DNA from: a virus
Virus record (IMG/VR): IMGVR_UViG_3300050821_010780
Coordinates: 1 to 63,636 of that record
Strand: one strand, 5' to 3'
Length of the DNA stretch: 63,636 bases
Shown in pieces: positions 58,408 through 63,636 of the stretch. The notes under the pieces were generated by a model, which saw only the letters and a list, made by a program, of their open reading frames with translations, ran no database searches and was not told the DNA's origin. Position 1 is the first letter of the stretch, and each line of letters starts with the position of its first letter. The position numbers were made by a program, and so were the translations under genes.

Positions 58408-59646
58408 TTACTCGATTATATTACTATTCTTCTTTATGAAGTCAAGCGTATACTCATCTTTAATACGATTAAGAAATACACTCAACTGTCCGCTACTTAT
58501 TAAGTCCTGAAATACTTTTTCAGGTTCTTTCGTGAATTGCGATATATTGTTTTTTGCAATTCCAAGCATTTCATCCTGGGTTAATTGCGCATCTGGTTCT
58601 TGTTCTCGCACTTTCTCCAAAATCATAGATAACTTAACATTATTCGCAGCGTGTTTGATTATACTTTCTTTTTCTTCGTCAGTCAATTTATCCCATTCTA
58701 ATTTATTGGTATTAGCATTAAATTTTGCCTCTGCTGTCGAGATCCAATATGGTATTTTAAAAGTATGATTTTCAATCAATCGTTTTGAAATTTGATTGAA
58801 TACTTGCTCATTATCAAGTTCAGATATTCTTGATGAAGCTATTGATACTGCATTAGTCATAAGATCATTTACATTAGTTAATCCAATTTTGGATGCCAAC
58901 TCATCATCAAGTATTGCATCTTCTATTTTAGATCCCATTAACAATTTAACTTCGAATTTGACCGTCTTACCTGCTAAATCTCCACCATAATTTTCAGGAA
59001 TACTTAATTCAAATTCTCTATTATCATTGCATTGCATTCCAAGTATATTTTCGCTAAACCCTGGAACATTTATTCTTCCAACATTAAGAATTTCGCCAGA
59101 GAATGTTAATCGTTCTATTGGTTCATTATTAATGAATGTCTTGCAATCAATAATTATTTGATCGCCCATTTGCACAAAATCATTTTCTGTATATGGTGTT
59201 GTTTTTCCGTGTTTCGTTCGTAGTTCTTGGACAATTTTTTGGGCGAGCTCTTCTATTTGAGGAAGTTTTGGTTTTGGAATATCAAAACCTTTATATGTAG
59301 CAAGTTCAAAATCAGGACGTTTATGTAATGTGAATTTGCAAGTGAATTTCTCACCATTAAGCTCTACTGATGTAAAATTTGGATATCCAAATGGCTTAAT
59401 GTTCTTCTCTGATATTACATTCTGTAATGCATCATTTGCAAGTTCTTGTTTTAATCTGGCATCAATTTCTTTACCAAAGTGAAATTTCACCACTTCCTTT
59501 GTAGCTTTATTTTGCCTAAATCCAGGTATTTTTGCTGATTTAAATTGATTAATTACTTCTTCTCTTTTATTTAAGACCGTATCTATATCAGCTTCATAAT
59601 CAATATCTAACTTACAATATTCGCTTTCTTTCATCTCTATTTGCAT
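58408..59646 (-). CDS. tig: Trigger factor-like chaperone (412 aa)
   Basis: The N-terminal ribosome-binding-like domain carries FKSAKIPGFRQNKATKEVVK, in which GFR(Q)N (42-46) stands where bacterial trigger factor has the GFRxGKVP signature. DARLKQELANDALQNVISEK follows. A PPIase-like domain occupies residues 150-240 (GDQIIIDCKTFINNEPIERL; GEILNVGRINVPGFSENILG; FELSIPENYGGDLAGKTVKF). The C-terminal helical arms occupy the last 170 residues (DELASKIGLTNVNDLMTNAV; LEKVREQEPDAQLTQDEMLG). All three domains are present. The ribosome motif is degenerate at the Gly/Lys, so docking may differ. Phage-encoded trigger factor is rare. Confidence 0.88.
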   Translation of the reverse strand: MQIEMKESEYCKLDIDYEADIDTVLNKREEVINQFKSAKIPGFRQNKATKEVVKFHFGKEIDARLKQELANDALQNVISEKNIKPFGYPNFTSVELNGEKFTCKFTLHKRPDFELATYKGFDIPKPKLPQIEELAQKIVQELRTKHGKTTPYTENDFVQMGDQIIIDCKTFINNEPIERLTFSGEILNVGRINVPGFSENILGMQCNDNREFELSIPENYGGDLAGKTVKFEVKLLMGSKIEDAILDDELASKIGLTNVNDLMTNAVSIASSRISELDNEQVFNQISKRLIENHTFKIPYWISTAEAKFNANTNKLEWDKLTDEEKESIIKHAANNVKLSMILEKVREQEPDAQLTQDEMLGIAKNNISQFTKEPEKVFQDLISSGQLSVFLNRIKDEYTLDFIKKNSNIIE

Positions 59647-59650
59647 TGTC

Positions 59651-60463
59651 TTATCTCCAATTCACTTGTCCAAATTTAATGTCTTTTACCATGAATTCTT
59701 TGCCAGCATCACACTTATCAAGAAATGAGCAATAGTTGCATAGTTTGCTTGTTGTTGGTGCCCAATCTTTTTCTTGTTCTATTTGTTTGGCATAGTTATC
59801 ATACATATCTTTAATCTGAATAATTTCGTCCTTATTAAATACCTTTGTGAGATATTCAAAATTATGTCTCAATAAAATATATGATCCTCTAACTTTTTCT
59901 AACGATGGATCCTCCACGAAAAGTGTGTATGCATATGTTAAAAGCTGTAAAAAATCGTCTTTGAGGTAGCGTTTATTTTTGGTGCTTTTATAATCGCAGA
60001 TATGCAACATACCATCTTCATCTCGTTGAATTCTATCAATCATACCATTTAGTGATACATTATTGGATATTGGTATATTGAAATGTTTTTCAACAGAAAG
60101 AATATTGTTAATAGTTATTCGTTTCTCCGAAAGACCTTTAAGATAACTGTCTATGATCTGATAGATTTCTTTTCTCATATCATTAGTTATCTTTGATCCA
60201 TATTTTTCGAAAGCACTTTTATATGCGCGCGACATAACCTTATTTTTTGGCTCTTTTGTTCCATTTAAATAATCAAGATGAAAAAGCTCTAATATCATAT
60301 GGACTGCTTTTCCCAAAACGTGGTGCGCTTGTTCTTTTTGTGGTAGTTTTAGGATGTAAGTAAAGTGATATTGAGCTTTGCACTGGTCCCAAACTTTAAC
60401 ACGGGAAACTGAAAGTCGTAATGAATTGTTTATTTCATTCGAGCCTAATAACGGTAGTTGCAT
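59651..60463 (-). CDS. Cas4/RecB-like PD-(D/E)XK nuclease with Fe-S cluster (270 aa)
   Basis: A Cys at residue 28 (LSVSRVKVWDQCKAQYHF) and the C-terminal CNYCSFLDKC give the four Cys of a Cas4/AddB-type iron-sulfur cluster. VLGKAVHMILELFHLDYLNG (with the GxxxH), LNGMIDRIQRDEDGMLHICD and YKSTKNKRYLKDDFLQLLTY give the PD-(D/E)XK active site (D...DYK) and the QLLTYAY helix. It is a 5'-3' or bidirectional ssDNA exonuclease by family knowledge, probably for recombination with the RecA-like protein. No Cas1, Cas2 or CRISPR array was seen. Confidence 0.87.
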   Translation of the reverse strand: MQLPLLGSNEINNSLRLSVSRVKVWDQCKAQYHFTYILKLPQKEQAHHVLGKAVHMILELFHLDYLNGTKEPKNKVMSRAYKSAFEKYGSKITNDMRKEIYQIIDSYLKGLSEKRITINNILSVEKHFNIPISNNVSLNGMIDRIQRDEDGMLHICDYKSTKNKRYLKDDFLQLLTYAYTLFVEDPSLEKVRGSYILLRHNFEYLTKVFNKDEIIQIKDMYDNYAKQIEQEKDWAPTTSKLCNYCSFLDKCDAGKEFMVKDIKFGQVNWR

Positions 60464-60513
60464 CTATCAATCATATATCAGTCAATAATATGATGCGAGC
60501 GCACGAAAAGAAA

Positions 60514-61524
60514 TTAGATTAGAAAACGGCGAGGATACACGATCCAATTAAAGATTTTTGAGCTTGATCTACCAAAGACCATCCCTTGAAGCGCATTTGG
60601 ATTAGGTGGCGTTGGCTGAAACGGTGATGACGAAATTATCCATCTATTCACGGAATTGTCGTAATAATATGAAGTCATCATTTGTGTTCGTGGATTAATA
60701 TAGCTCTTGATAAAAGATCCAGATGTTGATGGACTATCCAGCGCATTATTGAATAATAAAACACCATCACGATCTGTTTCAGGCATTTGAAGCGTAAAAT
60801 CAGATCTATTTATTACCGCTGGATCAGTAGGATCTTCGGTTGTGCTGTCCTGAAAAATAACCATTGCTCTCGGATTGAATAACTTATCCGATCTTGATGA
60901 TTGTTCTTGTGTAAATTCTACCGGTGTATTTTTTCCTCTAATAGTAACTTTCGCTGGAAGATTTCCAACACCTGGTAATACTTCACCTTCTTTATTTGTT
61001 GTTGAATATATTTGCTTAAATTGAAGGTCAAGAGATGGTTGATTGATAAATCCAGCAGGATTTCCTTTATTATCAAATCCTGACGGAGTTGCCGGTTGCG
61101 ATTGATCAAATACCGTTGTTCCAGCTTTTGCAGGATTTAGATAATTGAATATTGTATTTGGTGTTGATGTTCCAAATGGAAATAGACTATTGCTTGTGCT
61201 TGCATTATTAAGATTAGTAGTCGGTGAATGCGGCAATCTATCACCAGCTGCTGTTGTTATCTCTGATACTATTGCATTATATTGTTTAGTTATTATTGCT
61301 GAATTATCAATACCATTAGTAGCGAATATATTCAATACTACTGTAAGTAAATTCTGTGGCATAAGAATTGGAGATAAATAAACATTAGAATATGTATTGG
61401 GTATTGAATTATCAAGAGAATAAAAAATAGTGGAGGGTATGTTTGTAGATAATGCTACTGTGTCCGGAATTCCAGGAATTGTTTGATGCACATTTTCTGT
61501 AATGGTTATTGAAATTACTGACAT
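60514..61524 (-). CDS. Structural/tail-like protein with chitobiase-C-type repeat (336 aa)
   Basis: Residues 1-75 read ISITITENVHQTIPGIPDTV then STNIPSTIFYSLDNSIPNTY SNV-like text, a beta-sandwich that resembles the CHB_HEX_C_1 (chitobiase C-terminal) module of phage surface proteins. A Ser/Thr/Asn/Pro-rich middle follows (SPTTNLNNASTSNSLFPFGT), then TIRGKNTPVEFTQEQSSRSD and a Tyr-rich end (MTSYYYDNSVNRWIISSSPF). It is out of place in the replication module, with a 50-nt gap on its 5'-proximal side only to the nuclease gene. Possibly a virion protein made early, or one moved by recombination. Confidence 0.65.
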   Translation of the reverse strand: MSVISITITENVHQTIPGIPDTVALSTNIPSTIFYSLDNSIPNTYSNVYLSPILMPQNLLTVVLNIFATNGIDNSAIITKQYNAIVSEITTAAGDRLPHSPTTNLNNASTSNSLFPFGTSTPNTIFNYLNPAKAGTTVFDQSQPATPSGFDNKGNPAGFINQPSLDLQFKQIYSTTNKEGEVLPGVGNLPAKVTIRGKNTPVEFTQEQSSRSDKLFNPRAMVIFQDSTTEDPTDPAVINRSDFTLQMPETDRDGVLLFNNALDSPSTSGSFIKSYINPRTQMMTSYYYDNSVNRWIISSSPFQPTPPNPNALQGMVFGRSSSKIFNWIVYPRRFLI

Positions 61525-61833
61525 TTAAATCACATTTAGAAATCGATCACTTATTTTTATTTTACCTTGTGCTAACAAGATCTTGTAGGTTTTGTGTGCA
61601 GCTTTTCTGAATAGTTTCGCTATCTCCAAAAATGCTCTATTATGTTCTTTGCGAAATAAAGCAAGAAACTTATCATAGTAGTCCATTAGTTCTATTTCAG
61701 GACTTTGTCCTTTGTGAATATTATCTTCTACTATTCTGTTTATGGAATAGTTTATGAGAAACTTATAAAATTTTTCTTCTCCAAAAGAATTATACTTATT
61801 GAGAAATAGTTTTTTAGTATCGTCAGATAGCAT
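61525..61833 (-). CDS. Small helical protein, unknown function (102 aa)
   Basis: A charged helical protein (LFLNKYNSFGEEKFYKFLIN; DYYDKFLALFRKEHNRAFLE; LFRKAAHKTYKILLAQGKIK). It has the promoter-like element 61844-61856 about 10 nt upstream (degenerate). It ends one base before the structural gene starts. No family recognised. Confidence 0.55.
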   Translation of the reverse strand: MLSDDTKKLFLNKYNSFGEEKFYKFLINYSINRIVEDNIHKGQSPEIELMDYYDKFLALFRKEHNRAFLEIAKLFRKAAHKTYKILLAQGKIKISDRFLNVI

Positions 61834-61851
61834 CTTGATTAAAATGCCTTA

Positions 61852-62427
61852 TTATGTGGCTTTTAGTTTATTAGAAATACTTACTACTTCTGTATATAGA
61901 TCGTCTAATGATGAATTATTATAAATAACAACATCAAATAATGAATTTGGTATTTCATTTTGTTCTGTTTCTGATATATCATCTATTTTTTCGCTATTAT
62001 CACGAATTATTCTAATCATATAGAAATTATGCTTTCGTAAAAACTCAAATTCATTAATAAATCTACAATCACTGACAATATACACAATCTTATCTTTTGA
62101 TTGATTTAAATCATTTTCCAAATAATGCAACCATATATCCTTATTATATGCTCTTCCAAATTTACCTATATCAAGCAATGCCTGTCTGTATGTTAAATCG
62201 TAATATAGATCACATATAGTTTTACTACGATTTTCACTTGGACCATATAAATTATATTTATCTAATCCTTGAAACATAATTTCAACTATCTGTTTCATTG
62301 GGTTAGCTATTGCAGTAATTTTTGCACTATATTCATTAAGAGTTAATACTTTATAAAACATTGATGCAATAAGATCTTTTCCTGATCTTGCTTTGCCCGA
62401 TATAGCAATTCTATATTGTTTAGCCAT
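61852..62427 (-). CDS. Deoxynucleoside monophosphate kinase-like P-loop protein (191 aa)
   Basis: Walker A ISGKARSGKDLIASMFYKVL, a Lys/Arg-rich lid region, VYIVSDCRFINEFEFLRKHN (Walker B-like with the D-x-R) and MIRIIRDNSEK match the phage dNMP kinase family (T4 gp1-like). It should convert phage dNMPs to dNDPs for DNA synthesis. It overlaps the SbcC-like gene by 8 nt, which fits the pairing of nucleotide supply with recombination genes. Substrate specificity is not visible. Confidence 0.85.
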   Translation of the reverse strand: MAKQYRIAISGKARSGKDLIASMFYKVLTLNEYSAKITAIANPMKQIVEIMFQGLDKYNLYGPSENRSKTICDLYYDLTYRQALLDIGKFGRAYNKDIWLHYLENDLNQSKDKIVYIVSDCRFINEFEFLRKHNFYMIRIIRDNSEKIDDISETEQNEIPNSLFDVVIYNNSSLDDLYTEVVSISNKLKAT

Positions 62428-63636
62428 TTACTAATCTCGCTGTTGATACGAAGTTTTCATTTTGTTCTACTAATAAAATATTTCGAAACTTTGATTTAAG
62501 TTCATTATTATGAGTTATTACAAGTATCTTGAAATCCTGCTGTAATAATTTTATAGCCGCTTCAAAAGCTTCAAGACCACCATCATCTAATGATTGATCA
62601 ACTTCATCTATTAAAAGAACATTTATACTAACGCCCAAACGCTTCTTCATAACTGATGAAATACCAAGTCTCAATGCCAATGCCGCAGTAATTTTTTGCG
62701 CGCCGGATAATTGAGCATACTCAAGATCATTGCCATTCAATAAGTAGATTATATTTAGTGTATCTTCTTTATCTCCATCCGTTCTATCTTTGATAATTTG
62801 AAATTGTAATTGTAATCCCGGTCTTAATTTAAATAATAATTCATTTGTTTCTATTTGTAAATCATCAAGCACAGTTTGTGTAATTAATGATGGTATGCCT
62901 TTTGAACTAAAAGCTTGAACTACTTTATTATGTATTGAATACTTATCTTCAAGATTATTGATCTCAATAGTAATTGTTTTAGATCTTTCTATATCTTTTG
63001 ATCGTTGCTCTATTTTATGAACAAATACTGCCTTATTATTAGAAAGTAGCTCTATATCTTTATTAAACAGTGCAATAGAATTTGATAACTCAATTAATAT
63101 AGTTTTTGAAGCTGTTATTAATAATTTAAGTCTATCAGCTTCTCTTGCATTTAATGCTTCTAACTGGGATTTAGTTTCTTCAAATAAGTCTTTTTTATCA
63201 ATATACTCACTTTGCATCTTGTAATATAAAGATTTATACTCATCATATAAAGATCCGTTATTTTTGAGTTTGCTTTCTTGCGTTAATAACTGTTGTTTAT
63301 ATTTTTCAATCAATAATTCTTTTTCATTAAAAGAAGATAAAGCATTATTATATTTGGTATGTAATGCATCTAATTCATTAATATCTTGTTTGAGATCCCT
63401 TAAGAATTTTTCTGTATCTTTTTTTTCTACATCTATTGCTTCTTTACAGGATTGTCTTGCTTCTGACACAATCTTTTGTCTGCAATGCTTACATATGCCA
63501 TCATCTGGAATTGGAATATTAAGATCTTTTAACTTTAAAAGAAGAGAGTTGAATACTGATTTCTTGTCTGTTAAACTTTTTAATGTTAGCTCAATTTTTG
63601 ATTTAATGATCTGTTTATCATCCTTACTTATTGAAA
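62420..63636 (-). CDS. SbcC/Rad50-like ATPase, C-terminal part (N-terminus off the right edge)
   Basis: The frame is open from the right edge (63636) to the stop at 62420. Near the edge is the zinc hook PIPDDGICKHCRQKI (CxxC), then a coiled coil (SEARQSCKEAIDVEKK...LITASKTILIELSNSIALFN). The C-terminal ATPase half contains EYAQLSGAQKITAALALRLG (signature motif), VLLIDEVDQSLDDGGLEAF (Walker B and D-loop) and ILVITHNNELKSKFRNILL (His switch). It belongs to the SbcC/gp46 family and should act with an SbcD/gp47 nuclease, likely encoded beyond the window. The 63469 GTG is not the real start. Confidence 0.92.
   Translation of the reverse strand, partial: SISKDDKQIIKSKIELTLKSLTDKKSVFNSLLLKLKDLNIPIPDDGICKHCRQKIVSEARQSCKEAIDVEKKDTEKFLRDLKQDINELDALHTKYNNALSSFNEKELLIEKYKQQLLTQESKLKNNGSLYDEYKSLYYKMQSEYIDKKDLFEETKSQLEALNAREADRLKLLITASKTILIELSNSIALFNKDIELLSNNKAVFVHKIEQRSKDIERSKTITIEINNLEDKYSIHNKVVQAFSSKGIPSLITQTVLDDLQIETNELLFKLRPGLQLQFQIIKDRTDGDKEDTLNIIYLLNGNDLEYAQLSGAQKITAALALRLGISSVMKKRLGVSINVLLIDEVDQSLDDGGLEAFEAAIKLLQQDFKILVITHNNELKSKFRNILLVEQNENFVSTARLVNG

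Noticed and set aside
59651-60463. Cas4-like nuclease as part of a CRISPR system
   Set aside because: No Cas1, Cas2 or repeat-spacer array was seen nearby; phage recombination nucleases of this family are common.
1-63636. tRNA genes
   Set aside because: No cloverleaf with a GTTCGANTC-like T-loop was noticed in the gaps, which are mostly under 130 nt; a tRNAscan-SE run would be decisive.

Overview
The window is a gene-dense stretch of a large tailed double-stranded DNA bacteriophage (jumbo or huge-phage type, probably from a metagenome or an under-sampled host). The evidence is an HK97-fold major capsid protein, a portal, a GpA-like large terminase, a prohead protease/scaffold, a virion transglycosylase, a phage replication and recombination set, almost no non-coding DNA, and AT-rich sequence. 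I saw no tRNA, rRNA, CRISPR array or insertion sequence. Every gene except one HNH endonuclease (34536-35399) is on the minus strand, so transcription runs from high to low coordinates. Both edges cut genes.

The right block (about 46.1-63.6 kb) is the replication, recombination and proteostasis module. In transcription order it holds an SbcC/Rad50-like ATPase with a zinc hook, a dNMP kinase, a Cas4/RecB-like Fe-S nuclease, a trigger-factor-like chaperone, a small HExxH peptidase resembling M41, a DnaE-type DNA polymerase, several small zinc-ribbon or helical proteins, a UvsY-like candidate, a RecA/UvsX recombinase, a gp32-like ssDNA-binding protein, a RuvC-like resolvase, DnaJ, a PD-(D/E)XK-like nuclease and a TOPRIM primase core. 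It ends at a strong hairpin terminator (46109-46145). Directly after it comes a small sigma-region-4-like HTH protein (45635-46084), well placed to switch on the late genes.

The left block (0-45.6 kb) is the late, virion module: many helical or low-complexity virion proteins, TerL, portal, lytic transglycosylase, protease-scaffold, capsid, minor structural proteins, and at the far left glycosyl- and pyruvyl-transferase genes beside fibre or decoration genes. Unusual members are a protein-kinase-like protein, a CX5R phosphatase, a poly(A) polymerase/CCA-adding-like nucleotidyltransferase and a TIGR02996-like protein. Seven homing-type nuclease genes of four folds are scattered through this block: three zinc-ribbon/Vsr-like, two GIY-YIG, one HNH, and one LAGLIDADG fused to a DNA methyltransferase.

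Two short minus-strand motifs recur in the gaps between late genes: (C)ATATT-N3-GCAT (plus strand ATGC-N3-AATATG) and TGATATATAG. The first looks like a phage-specific promoter and often sits 10-80 nt before a start codon. The other main points are a putative -1 frameshift joining two virion ORFs (A_AAA_AAG at 12378-12384), and a protease-scaffold with a tandem repeat in which each copy follows its own Shine-Dalgarno plus ATG.
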